This document shows positions 50,615-60,808 of a DNA stretch of 64,000 nt, in pieces; position 1 is the first letter of the stretch; each line of letters starts with the position of its first letter. The position numbers and the translations under genes were made by a program. This stretch comes from Porphyrobacter sp. IPPAS B-1204 (GTDB lineage Bacteria > Pseudomonadota > Alphaproteobacteria > Sphingomonadales > Sphingomonadaceae), in the NCBI GenBank assembly GCA_003724185.1, contig RHGM01000001.1, positions 973,343 through 1,037,342 on the forward strand, given 5' to 3'. Under the pieces are notes generated by a model, which was not told the origin of the DNA, ran no database searches, and worked only from the letters and a program-made list of their open reading frames with translations.

Positions 50615-51586
50615 ATGGCGACTTATCAGAACATCTTCACGCAGGTGCAGGTTCAGGGGCCCCCGGAAATGGGCATCCCGCTGTCACCCGAAGAAGACGT
50701 CCGCATTCCCCTCACCGGGCACAACTACTGGATGGGCAAGCTTGGTCAGGCCCAGTTCGGCCCGATCTATCTGGGCACCACCGGGGTGATCAGCCTCGCC
50801 TTCGGAACGTTGGCGATCATGATCATCGGGCTCAACTTCTGGGCCCAGGCCGGATGGAGCCCGCAAACCTTCATGCGCGAATTCTTCTGGCTGTACCTTG
50901 CTCCTCCGGGGCCGGAATATGGCTTCAGCCCGTTCGTTCCCCTGAACGAAGGCGGCTGGTGGATTCTCGCAGGCTTCAGCCTGACGGTTTCGATCCTGAT
51001 GTGGTGGGTGCGCACCTACAACCGTGCCAAGGCGCTGGGCATGGGGATGCATATTCCCTGGGCCTTTGCCTCGGCCATCTGGCTCTATCTGGTGCTGGGC
51101 TTCATTCGCCCGATGCTGATGGGCAGCTGGTCGGAAGCAGTGCCTTTCGGCATCTTCGAGCACCTCAACTGGACCAACAACTTCTCGCTGGTCTACGGGA
51201 ACCTGTTCTACAATCCGTTCCACGCGCTCTCGATCGTCTTCCTTTACGGGTCGGCCGTCTTGTTCGCGATGCACGGGGCGACGATCCTGGCGCTCGGCCG
51301 TTACGGCGGGGAACGCGAGATCGAACAGATCACCGATCGCGGCACCGCTGCCGAACGCGGCGCGCTGTACTGGCGCTGGGTGATGGGCTTCAATGCAAGC
51401 TTTGAATCCATCCACCGCTGGGCCTGGTGGTTCGCAGTGCTGACCACGCTCACGGGCGGCATCGGCATCCTGCTGACCGGCACCGTGGTCGATAACTGGT
51501 ACCTGTGGGCGCAAGAACACTACTACGCTCCGGACACGATCAATTACGATCCGTCGGGCGCGGCGCAGGCCTCGCAGGGCGGATAA
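50615..51586 (+). CDS. pufM: Photosynthetic reaction centre M subunit
   Basis: A 323-residue five-helix reaction-centre subunit. Conserved '[20 protein letters not shown]' carries a special-pair His; non-heme iron ligands lie in '[10 protein letters not shown]', the Glu region '[10 protein letters not shown]' and 'ESIHRWAWW'. It starts 14 bases after pufL. No pufC cytochrome gene follows, so electron donation is by a soluble carrier or by a gene elsewhere, as in several Erythrobacter relatives. Confidence 0.97.
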   Translation: MATYQNIFTQVQVQGPPEMGIPLSPEEDVRIPLTGHNYWMGKLGQAQFGPIYLGTTGVISLAFGTLAIMIIGLNFWAQAGWSPQTFMREFFWLYLAPPGPEYGFSPFVPLNEGGWWILAGFSLTVSILMWWVRTYNRAKALGMGMHIPWAFASAIWLYLVLGFIRPMLMGSWSEAVPFGIFEHLNWTNNFSLVYGNLFYNPFHALSIVFLYGSAVLFAMHGATILALGRYGGEREIEQITDRGTAAERGALYWRWVMGFNASFESIHRWAWWFAVLTTLTGGIGILLTGTVVDNWYLWAQEHYYAPDTINYDPSGAAQASQGG

Positions 51587-51593
51587 CACGGGA

Positions 51594-51615
51594 ACCGGGC
51601 CGTCATCGGCCCGGT
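51594..51615 (+). other. First hairpin after pufM
   Basis: ACCGGGCCG-TCAT-CGGCCCGGT, a 9-bp perfect stem with a tetraloop and no T run, 7 bases after the pufM stop. Likely protects the 3' end of the puf mRNA. Confidence 0.6.
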
Positions 51616-51642
51616 CACCCCTGCCCCCAAGGGCGTCACAGA

Positions 51643-51686
51643 AAACCCGGTCAAGCCTGTGTGGCTTGGCCGGGTTTCTGGTTTTT
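51643..51686 (+). terminator. Rho-independent terminator of the puf operon
   Basis: An AAACCCGG... stem of about 15 bp with one G-U pair and a 5-nt loop, followed a few bases later by TTTTT. It ends the bchCXYZ-puf run. Confidence 0.75.
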
Positions 51687-51700
51687 GGGGGATGCGGAGA

Positions 51701-51982
51701 TTAGGGTTGGCGGGGCGCGGCCAGCCGGGTTCGCAGGTCCATCAGGTGCAGTGGCAGCGAAGCAGCGAGCGGCAGCGCGATCCACCACCAGTCCGCCCCC
51801 ACCATCGCTGCGCGCAGGCCCAGCACGATCAGCGCCGCCGGGCCGAGCAGGCCGAGGATCGCGCGCGCATTCCAACGCCTTGCAGCGCGCAGCCACACAG
51901 CCTCGATCGCCAGCACGCCAAGGATCAGATCGGCCGCGTGGCCACTGTCGAACAGGATTTCGATGAGGCCTCCGCCAGCCAT
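51701..51982 (-). CDS. Small membrane protein downstream of tspO, function unknown
   Basis: A 93-residue protein with two to three hydrophobic helices ('ILGVLAIEAVWLRAARRW', 'AILGLLGPAALIVLGLRAAM', 'WWWIALPLAASLPLHLM'). It starts 27 bases after the tspO stop on the same strand and lies against the puf terminator. Its place in the cluster suggests a photosynthesis-related accessory, but I do not recognise a family. Confidence 0.6.
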   Translation of the reverse strand: MAGGGLIEILFDSGHAADLILGVLAIEAVWLRAARRWNARAILGLLGPAALIVLGLRAAMVGADWWWIALPLAASLPLHLMDLRTRLAAPRQP

Positions 51983-52009
51983 GTCGTGGCCCTCCGCTTG
52001 CGCCCGGTG

Positions 52010-52492
52010 TCAACCAAACGGCGCGTTAAGCTGGACCACCGCCCAGTTCAGCGCGCCGGCAAAGCTCACCCAGCCAAGATAGGGCACCAGCAGCAGCGCG
52101 GCGCTCCTGGAGAACCGCCCGCAAAAGATGATCATCGCCAGGATCGAGAGCCACAGCAGGATGAGCTCGTAAAAGGCCCAATCGGGGCGCTGGAGGCGGA
52201 AGAAGATCAGGCTCCAGCTGATGTTGAGAAAGCCGTTCAAGGCAAACAACCCAAGCACCCATTCCGCCGCCGCAGATGTCGGCGCAGCGCGCCACGCGGT
52301 GATCCCGGCAACCGTGATCAGCGCATAGATCACCGTCCAGCCCATCGGGAACACCACATCGGGCGGGTTCCAATCGGGCTTTGCCAGCGCCTGATACCAG
52401 GGGCCAAGGTCCGTCACGGTCGCGCCAAGCGCGGCGACACACAGCGCCGCACCCGTCGCAACGGTCACGGGAATGATCATCATCCGGTTCAT
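52010..52492 (-). CDS. tspO: TspO/MBR tryptophan-rich sensory protein
   Basis: A 160-residue five-helix membrane protein. Family features are present: 'PWYQALAKPDWNPPDVVFP' and 'WTVIYALITVAGITAW', plus 'LNISWSLIFF' in the third helix and 'FAGALNWAVVQLN' at the end. In Rhodobacter TspO sits in the outer membrane and tunes pigment-gene expression with oxygen via tetrapyrroles. Located in the PGC at the usual place between puf and bchP. Confidence 0.93.
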   Translation of the reverse strand: MNRMMIIPVTVATGAALCVAALGATVTDLGPWYQALAKPDWNPPDVVFPMGWTVIYALITVAGITAWRAAPTSAAAEWVLGLFALNGFLNISWSLIFFRLQRPDWAFYELILLWLSILAMIIFCGRFSRSAALLLVPYLGWVSFAGALNWAVVQLNAPFG

Positions 52493-52592
52493 CGGCTGCA
52501 GCCTAGATCAGTTTGCCGCCATTGGGGATTGGAAACTGTGCACAGGCCCGTGCGCAGCCTTCCCGGCTTGCAATGTCCCGCACCGGCAAGCC

Positions 52593-53786
52593 TCAGGTCG
52601 CGGGTCTCAGGCCCAGCAGGTGCGCGGTGTCCTTGAGGAAGATCTTGATGTGCGCCAGCGGTTTGGCGCGCACCAGCTTCTTGTGCATGTAGGCCTGCCA
52701 GGTCAGTTCCTGCACATCCTTGTCATCGCACATGGTCACGAACCGTTCGCGGCGCTTGTCGGACGAATACCAGAAATACTGCATCATCCCGAGCACCCAG
52801 AACACCTTGCCGTGTTCCTTCATGAAGGCCTTGCGTGCGCTGCGCAGATGCTTGGCCTCGCCGGTCTTGAGAAAAGCCGCGGCAGCTTCGCCCACCAGGC
52901 GCCCGCCGACCATCGCGTAATAGATCCCCTCGCCCGAAGCAGGCGCGACCACGCCCGCGGCATCGCCGGCCACGATCACATCCGCGCCGTTGTCCCAGCG
53001 CTTCAATGGCTTCAGCGGGATCGGCGCGCCTTCGCGGCGCAGCGTCTCGCAGCGTTCCAGCCCGAGATCGTCGCGCATCGTGGCGATCGCGCCCCGCAGG
53101 CTGAAACCCTTGTTGGCGCTGCCCACCCCGATGCTCGCGGTGTCTCCGTGGGGGAAGACCCAGGCGTAGAAATCGGGCGAAAGGCGGCCCTGATAGAACA
53201 CGTCGCAGCGCGAGGCATCGAACTGTTCGGAATTGCGCTGCGGGGCCTTGATGATCTCGTGATAGGCGAAGACGCAAGGGATGCGCTCGGCCCCTGGAAG
53301 GCATTGCTTGGCCACGGCAGAGCGCGCGCCGTCAGCGCCGATCACCACGCGCGCGCGGACGCTTTCGATCGGCCCGCCCCGCGTGCGGCGGAAGGTGACA
53401 AGCGGGTGGGCATTGTCGTCGCGTTCGATCTTCTCGAAGGTGGCGGTCAGGCGTTCCGCGCCGGAGTGACGGGCGCGTTCGCGCAGCCACTCGTCAAACT
53501 CCTCGCGGTCAACCATCCCGACATAGCCGATCTCGCCCACCGGCATATCGACCGCGCGGCCAGATGGCGCAATCATCCGGGCGGAACGCGCCTTGGCGAC
53601 CAGCAGGCTTTGCGGGATGTCGAAATCGGCGAGCAGCCGCGGCGGGATCGCCCCGCCGCAGGGCTTGATCCGCCCGCCACGCTCGATCAGCAGCACCGAA
53701 TGGCCCGCCAGCGCAAGGTCGGTCGCCGCGGTGGAACCGGACGGCCCGCCGCCGATGATGACCGCGTCATAGATTGTCTGGTTCAT
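52593..53786 (-). CDS. bchP: Geranylgeranyl-bacteriochlorophyll reductase
   Basis: A 397-residue FAD-dependent reductase that saturates the geranylgeranyl tail to phytyl. The FAD motif is 'VIIGGGPSGSTAATDLALAG', followed by 'GGRIKPCGGAIPP' and 'VIGADGARSAVA', and the downstream 'DAAGVVAPASGEGIYYAM'. The ATG at 53786 shares ATGA with the pucC stop; a longer frame upstream is a shadow of pucC. Last gene of the ppaA-ppsR-bchG-pucC-bchP run before tspO. Confidence 0.94.
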   Translation of the reverse strand: MNQTIYDAVIIGGGPSGSTAATDLALAGHSVLLIERGGRIKPCGGAIPPRLLADFDIPQSLLVAKARSARMIAPSGRAVDMPVGEIGYVGMVDREEFDEWLRERARHSGAERLTATFEKIERDDNAHPLVTFRRTRGGPIESVRARVVIGADGARSAVAKQCLPGAERIPCVFAYHEIIKAPQRNSEQFDASRCDVFYQGRLSPDFYAWVFPHGDTASIGVGSANKGFSLRGAIATMRDDLGLERCETLRREGAPIPLKPLKRWDNGADVIVAGDAAGVVAPASGEGIYYAMVGGRLVGEAAAAFLKTGEAKHLRSARKAFMKEHGKVFWVLGMMQYFWYSSDKRRERFVTMCDDKDVQELTWQAYMHKKLVRAKPLAHIKIFLKDTAHLLGLRPAT

Positions 53787-55138
53787 GCGTAGACCTCCCT
53801 CTTTTGGTGTGCGGCGCCTGCGTTGATCGCCGCACCGCCCGTCGCCTTGACCGCCAGAATGGCGGCGAGCACGAAGGCCGCGGCCTCGATGCTGAAAATC
53901 ATCTGGAACGCCTGGCCCTGATCGCCGAGCACGCGGAGAGCGGTGTCCCGCCCCGCTGCTCCGGCCAGCCCGCCAAACCCGAAGGCGATCGCCTGAGATG
54001 CACCCCACACGCCCATGCGCACGCCTTCGCGGGTGTTCTCCCCCGCGCCGGCAAGCCGCATCATCGCGCCAATGGCGGCCACTGCGAACACACCATTGCC
54101 GAAGCCGAGCACGAACACATTGGCCCCCAGCGGCCAGGGCGGGCCGCTGACCGCAGCCATAGCCAGCGCGCCCAATCCGACGGCCGAAAGCAGGCAGCCG
54201 CACACCACCCAGACACGCAGCCCATCGGGCCGCTTGCCGGAGAAGGCGCTGCCGCCGATGCCGGTGACAATCATGCCGAGCAGAATGCCGCCCTGATGCT
54301 GCCCGCCAAGCTGGGTCGATTCGCCCGGAGACAGGCCGAAGATCAGCCCAGCAAAGGGTTCAAGGATCAGATCCTGCATGGAAAAGGCGATCATCGACAC
54401 GAAGATGAACACTGTGAAGCGCCGTGCGGCAGGCTCGTTCCAGATCTCGGCCAGCGCGGCGCGGAAATCGGGGGCCGCGCCGCCCTCTGCGGCATGGCCA
54501 AACAACCCTGCCTGCCGTTCCAGCCGGAAGGTGGCGAGCGCCGTCAGCGACACCGTTGCCAGAGCCAGTCCGCTGGCCACCCACATCAGCCGCTCGGGCG
54601 AGTAGGGCTTGAGCAATTCGCCCACCGTGATCGCGGACACCACAATCCCGGCAACCATCATGATCCACGTCACCGCTGCGGCAGCCGCACGGCGGTCCGG
54701 CGCAACGCCCGACGCCAGCAGCGCGAGCGCCGAAGTGCCGCCCGCGCCGACGCCTGCACCGATCAGCGCATAGGCAAGCACGGCCAGCGCGAAGGCCGGC
54801 GCATAAGACGTCTCCAACATCAAGGTGGCCTGCGTGGCCAGCAAGCCTCCCGCCGCCAGCACCGCCACGCCGCCGATGATCCAGCGCGTGCGATTGTTGC
54901 CCTTGTCGGACGCATGGCCCCACAGCGGACGGCCGAGCTGCACGGCATAATGCCACGCCACCAGCCCTGCGGGGATAGCGGCGGCGAGTTCAAACTCGAC
55001 CACCATCACCCGGTTGAGCACTGTCGTCGCCAGCATCACCAGCGCGCCGATTGACGCCTGCACCAGCCCGATCCGCACAATCCCCAGCCAGCCGAACCCG
55101 GCTGCGGTGACTGCGGGCGAGGCGAGCGGGGCGTGCAT
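53783..55138 (-). CDS. pucC: PucC/LhaA-type light-harvesting assembly transporter
   Basis: A 451-residue major-facilitator protein with about 12 helices. The family N-terminus 'FGWLGIVRIGLVQASIGAL' and the motif 'GRPLWGHASDKGNNR' are conserved. PucC/LhaA proteins help assemble LH complexes, perhaps by delivering BChl. No LH2 (puc) antenna is in this window, so it probably serves LH1. Start overlaps the bchG stop (ATGA), and stop overlaps the bchP start. Confidence 0.92.
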   Translation of the reverse strand: MHAPLASPAVTAAGFGWLGIVRIGLVQASIGALVMLATTVLNRVMVVEFELAAAIPAGLVAWHYAVQLGRPLWGHASDKGNNRTRWIIGGVAVLAAGGLLATQATLMLETSYAPAFALAVLAYALIGAGVGAGGTSALALLASGVAPDRRAAAAAVTWIMMVAGIVVSAITVGELLKPYSPERLMWVASGLALATVSLTALATFRLERQAGLFGHAAEGGAAPDFRAALAEIWNEPAARRFTVFIFVSMIAFSMQDLILEPFAGLIFGLSPGESTQLGGQHQGGILLGMIVTGIGGSAFSGKRPDGLRVWVVCGCLLSAVGLGALAMAAVSGPPWPLGANVFVLGFGNGVFAVAAIGAMMRLAGAGENTREGVRMGVWGASQAIAFGFGGLAGAAGRDTALRVLGDQGQAFQMIFSIEAAAFVLAAILAVKATGGAAINAGAAHQKREVYA

Positions 55139-56076
55139 CAGATGTATCCCCCAAGGCCAAGCGCGGCCGCCAGCATGCCCAGAACATACAGCGTCACGCC
55201 GACACCATTATACCACGGGGCATATTTCGCCGGATCGCGCAGCAGCCTGGGCATCGCAGCGATCTGGGCGGCCAGTACGCAAGCGACGATCACCGCCGAC
55301 AGCGTGAAACCCCACACCGCCAGCAGCGCAACCACCACGACCTGCGCCGCCGCCATCGTGACGCAGGCGAACTTCGCGGCGTTGCTGACGCCCAGCACCA
55401 CCGGCAGCGAAGTGAGGCCGGTCTGGCGGTCACCCTCGACCGCCTTGAAATCGTTCAGCACCATGATCCCGTGCGCGCCGAGCGAATAGAGCACCAGCAC
55501 GGCGATCACCTCTACCGATGGCATGGCACCCAGCATCACGGCCGCGCCGGTGAACCACGAGAGGCCCTCATAGGTCAGCCCGCAAACCAGCGGCCCGAGC
55601 CAGCCATTGGCCTTGAAGCGCAGCGGCGGCGCGGAATAGGCCCAGGCAAAGGCGAGGCCGACGAGGCCCGCAATGAACACGATTGGGCCGAGCAACCATG
55701 CCACGGCAGCCGAAATCAGCGTCGCAACAAGGGCGACATACAGGCCCCAGCGGCCCGGCATACGGCCTGACGGGATCGGGCGGTGCGGTTCGTTGATGGC
55801 ATCGACATGGCGATCAAACCAGTCGTTGACCGCCTGCGAGGTGCCGCACACCAGCGGTCCGGCGAGCAATACGCCCCCCGCCACGAACCACCAGCGCCCG
55901 TCCAGCCCCGCGCCCGAAGACACAGCCCCGCACATGAAGGCCCACATCGGCGGGAACCAGGTGATGGGTTTGAGAAGTTCGAGCACCACCCGCGGTCGCG
56001 GGGCGCGGCCCGGGCGGGCGGCCGTGGCAGGTGCCGGATTGGGCACTGTGCGAGTCGAAGGTACCGAGTGCTCCAT
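55138..56076 (-). CDS. bchG: Bacteriochlorophyll synthase
   Basis: A 312-residue UbiA-family prenyltransferase that esterifies bacteriochlorophyllide a with geranylgeranyl diphosphate. The Asp-rich motif 'NDWFDRHVDAINEPHRPIPS' holds the Mg-diphosphate-binding Asp residues; the second region is 'LNDFKAVEGDRQ'. About eight membrane helices. The N-terminal 30 residues are Pro/Arg/Ala-rich. A PpsR-type site lies 30 bp upstream of the ATG. Confidence 0.94.
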   Translation of the reverse strand: MEHSVPSTRTVPNPAPATAARPGRAPRPRVVLELLKPITWFPPMWAFMCGAVSSGAGLDGRWWFVAGGVLLAGPLVCGTSQAVNDWFDRHVDAINEPHRPIPSGRMPGRWGLYVALVATLISAAVAWLLGPIVFIAGLVGLAFAWAYSAPPLRFKANGWLGPLVCGLTYEGLSWFTGAAVMLGAMPSVEVIAVLVLYSLGAHGIMVLNDFKAVEGDRQTGLTSLPVVLGVSNAAKFACVTMAAAQVVVVALLAVWGFTLSAVIVACVLAAQIAAMPRLLRDPAKYAPWYNGVGVTLYVLGMLAAALGLGGYI

Positions 56077-56376
56077 GAAGAAAGGCTATGCCTGACAGGG
56101 CAAAGCGTCAAATTCTTTTGACACTATATGTTGCCGAAACCCCGATTTTTGCGTTCAAAAATGGAAATCTGCGGATAACCATGTCCATTCGGGACATGTC
56201 CGTTTGCTTGACAGTTGGACGTTTGGACGGTTTCGGGCCGATTGATCCAGCCTGTGGCCAGGCCGGTCTTGACCCCGCTCAGGTGCCTTTAGCCCCGTGT
56301 CAGGGTGCGGTGACGCGCTGCTCGAAAGGGGGTGCGGCAGGCCCGGGCAGCGGAACACCCGATACCGCGTCCAATC
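56077..56376. other. 300-bp region between bchG and ppsR
   Basis: No gene is visible. It carries the PpsR-type box at 56106-56123 (upstream of bchG), an AT-rich stretch about 56105-56165, and a second looser site TGT-N11-ACA at 56197-56213 next to a GGACATGTCC palindrome. The part next to the ppsR stop shows no obvious terminator. Confidence 0.55.
56106..56123 (-). promoter_or_regulatory. PpsR-type box upstream of bchG
   Basis: CGTCAAATTCTTTTGACA, the TGT-N12-ACA palindrome with one mismatch in the left TGT. Expected to control the bchG-pucC-bchP run. Confidence 0.65.
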
Positions 56377-57798
56377 CTACTCGCCGTCGCCCGTCAGATT
56401 GCCGAGACCATAGCGGTGAAGCTTGGAATAGAGGCTCTGGCGCGACAGGCCGAGGATTTCCGCAGCCGATGCGCGGTTGTCCGAGGTGTAGGACAAAGCC
56501 GCCTCGATGCACAAACGCTCAATCAAATCAGTGCTTTCGTGCACGATATCTTTCAGGGACATACGCCCCACCAGATCGGTCAACTGCTCGACCGAACGGG
56601 GCAGATCCTGCGCGCCGGGCGGAAGATCGCGCAGGCGGCGACCGATGGGCCGGATGACGAAGGCATAGTACCCATCTTCGCCCGAGGTGCGAACGGCTGA
56701 CAATTCAACGGCTTCGCCTTCCATGTCATGCCCGACCCTGAGGATCGTCGTGACATTGCGGGCCGCGCCATGCTGGTCAATCTGGCCTTCGATAAGATCG
56801 AGGTCGATCCCCGGACGCCCGATCGATTCCGACAGGTGCCGCCCGCGCAGCTGATCGACACTAGCGGCTTGAAGAAGCTCGACAAATGCGGCGTTGGCGG
56901 TGACGATTTCGAGGTTGCTGTCCGCCACCACAAAGGCATCCGGCATCTGGTCGACCAGCGCCAGCACCGGCGAAGGATCGGACGCGGGCCGGTCTGTCGC
57001 CGGGACCAGCCGCACCAGCAGGAACTGGCCGCGATCCTGCGTAAAGCCGTTGACCGACGCCATGACCTCGCGCGCGCCCCGCGCAATGCGGATGCGGCCC
57101 GGGCTGACCGTGTCAGAAACCAGCGCCGCGCCGACCAGCGATTGCACCGCGTCGTGCGAGTTTTTATCAATGAAAGTCAGCAACTTCTTGCCGGGCAGCC
57201 CGCCGGGGCGTGCGCCCACCAGCATGTTCGCGGCAGGGTTCGCCTCGCGGATGCGGAGCGTGCCTGCCTCGACAATCATCACCGGCTCGGTCGACCGTTC
57301 GAACAGCATCCGATAGCGCGCTTCGAGCTGGCGCATCCTGAGATAATCGCGCTCCAGCGACTGCTGGACCTGCAACAGGCGCTGCTGGAGTTTGCCGGCC
57401 TCACGCAAGTCACGCCCGAAGGCGATGCGATGCTCGCCCCCGTTTACGCTGAGCACAGCGTAACGGATCGGCACATCGCCTTCACGCGAGGGGTGGTTGA
57501 CCTGCCGCCAGTGCTGCACTTCGCCGCGCCGGGCAGCGGCCAGCATCTCCATGATTTTCGGGCGACTTTCATCGGTCACCGTCTCGATCCAATTGGTCCC
57601 GACCCAGCTGGAAAAGGCCGGAAATTCGCGCGGATCGAAGGCCGCATCAAGGATCGTTCCGGTATCATCGAGCACCAGGGTCACGTCACCCGCGACCATC
57701 GCCAGCTTCATTGCCGCATCAGCATCGAGCGTGTTGAACAGCTCGGCAGCCTTCCCAAACGGGTGCTTGCCTTCGATGCTGTGTTTGCGGGTGAGCAT
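56377..57798 (-). CDS. ppsR: Transcriptional regulator PpsR (CrtJ)
   Basis: A 473-residue repressor of photosynthesis genes. Order: N-terminal domain (about 1-125), Q-linker helix (about 130-165, 'LQQRLLQVQQSLERDYLRM'), PAS1 ('MLFERSTEPVMIVE', about 165-270), PAS2 ('ALVDQMPDAFVVAD', about 285-395) and a C-terminal Fis-type helix-turn-helix ('SAAEILGLSRQSLYSKLHRY', about 445-466). It has only one cysteine, Cys430, just before the HTH, while Rhodobacter PpsR has a second Cys in PAS1 used for disulfide sensing. Follows ppaA by 12 bases. Confidence 0.95.
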   Translation of the reverse strand: MLTRKHSIEGKHPFGKAAELFNTLDADAAMKLAMVAGDVTLVLDDTGTILDAAFDPREFPAFSSWVGTNWIETVTDESRPKIMEMLAAARRGEVQHWRQVNHPSREGDVPIRYAVLSVNGGEHRIAFGRDLREAGKLQQRLLQVQQSLERDYLRMRQLEARYRMLFERSTEPVMIVEAGTLRIREANPAANMLVGARPGGLPGKKLLTFIDKNSHDAVQSLVGAALVSDTVSPGRIRIARGAREVMASVNGFTQDRGQFLLVRLVPATDRPASDPSPVLALVDQMPDAFVVADSNLEIVTANAAFVELLQAASVDQLRGRHLSESIGRPGIDLDLIEGQIDQHGAARNVTTILRVGHDMEGEAVELSAVRTSGEDGYYAFVIRPIGRRLRDLPPGAQDLPRSVEQLTDLVGRMSLKDIVHESTDLIERLCIEAALSYTSDNRASAAEILGLSRQSLYSKLHRYGLGNLTGDGE

Positions 57799-57810
57799 GG
57801 CTGGGCGAAC

Positions 57811-58704
57811 CTACGACAGGCTCATATCGCGGGCAGCAGCGGTCTTGACGAGGGCATTGGCCAGTTCCAGCGCGGCAAGCGCGTCTGCTCCTGTTCCGTC
57901 AGCGCCCACTTCGATCGCAACTCCGGGATTTTCGTTGATCATTCGTCCGCCGACCAGCACGACAATGTGAGGATTGGCCGACACATTGCGCACGGCCTTG
58001 ATCAGATTTCCGAGCGCGGCGCTAGGACAATCACGGGCGAGCGTCAATCCGATGAGGTCGAAGGGCTGCCGCGCCAGCCGGTCGAGCAGCTCGCGCCGCT
58101 CCGGCTTGACCAGCGCCTCGCTGCGCCAGCCACCGCGGGCAAAGACCTCCTCGATCATCAGCGTGCCGAAATTGTGGTGATCGCCCGGCATCGGTGAAAA
58201 CAGCGCGGTGTGCGGCAGGCTCATCTCGCCCAGCGTTGCCGGCGAGCGTGCCGCGACTTCGCGCATGACTTCCTGCAAACGCCACAAACCCATTGTTACA
58301 TCAAGGAAATCGCACTCGTCATTGTCCCACATCTCGCCCAGCTTGCGGGCTGCGGGCGCGAGCAGATCGAGGCAGATGGTTTCGACGCTGGCACCCTTGT
58401 TGATGAAGGCATCCACCTCTTCGAGCAGGCTGGCGGCTTCGAGCCGGAGCGGAAGCAGTGCAAAGCGCGAGGCTTCGTCCTGGGAGATGGTGCGCGACCG
58501 ACGGCCCGGGGCGCGGCTTTCGCTGCTGGCGTGGGCCATGAGCAGGCGGGGGATGATCTCGGTTTCGATGATGGCGTTGACGGAATCAGGCTGATCGGGA
58601 GTGGGTGCCGCGCGACGTCTGACTGCATCAAGAGGGGCGGAAATCACCCCCCGAAGCACCGCCGATCCTGCGCCGAACATGCCAGAAGCCTTGGACTCTC
58701 CCAT
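57811..58704 (-). CDS. ppaA: PpaA/AerR, cobalamin-binding antirepressor
   Basis: A 297-residue regulator with a helical MerR-like/B12 cap ('LGEMWDNDECDFLDVTMGL', near 122-140) and a B12-binding Rossmann domain. 'FSPMPGDHHNFGTLM' (about 169-183) contains the His pair expected to contact cobalamin, and 'LVGGRMINENPG' follows. In Rhodobacter the homologue (AerR/PpaA) binds B12 and light-regulates PpsR/CrtJ. GGGAGGG precedes the ATG. It leads the ppaA-ppsR pair. Confidence 0.92.
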   Translation of the reverse strand: MGESKASGMFGAGSAVLRGVISAPLDAVRRRAAPTPDQPDSVNAIIETEIIPRLLMAHASSESRAPGRRSRTISQDEASRFALLPLRLEAASLLEEVDAFINKGASVETICLDLLAPAARKLGEMWDNDECDFLDVTMGLWRLQEVMREVAARSPATLGEMSLPHTALFSPMPGDHHNFGTLMIEEVFARGGWRSEALVKPERRELLDRLARQPFDLIGLTLARDCPSAALGNLIKAVRNVSANPHIVVLVGGRMINENPGVAIEVGADGTGADALAALELANALVKTAAARDMSLS

Positions 58705-58875
58705 AGCGTGGACCCTCCCAGGTCATGCGGACGAACCTTCCGCCGGAGGTAGTGACCGCCCCATTGAACCGGCCGCGCCCCCGATCCCGAAGAGTCCGCG
58801 ACTCTTGAATACGCCTTTTTCGGTGGTGGCGCAAACGACCTTAGGGCGGAATCCATAATCGTCAACAAAACTAAA

Positions 58876-58893
58876 CGTCCAATCTAGTTGACA
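58876..58893 (+). promoter_or_regulatory. PpsR-type box upstream of bchF
   Basis: CGTCCAATCTAGTTGACA, TGT-N12-ACA with one mismatch in the left arm, 53 bases before bchF and in the region divergent to ppaA. It may control bchFNBH and also ppaA. Confidence 0.65.
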
Positions 58894-58946
58894 CTCAAGT
58901 TGGAAAGGGTAATCTTCGAGTCTGAGAGAAAAGGCTAACGCATCAA

Positions 58947-60805
<1,859 letters not shown>

Positions 60806-60808
60806 GCG

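Noticed and set aside
56197-56213. TGT-N11-ACA as a second PpsR site upstream of bchG
   Set aside because: Spacing is one base short of the consensus; mentioned only in the region note.
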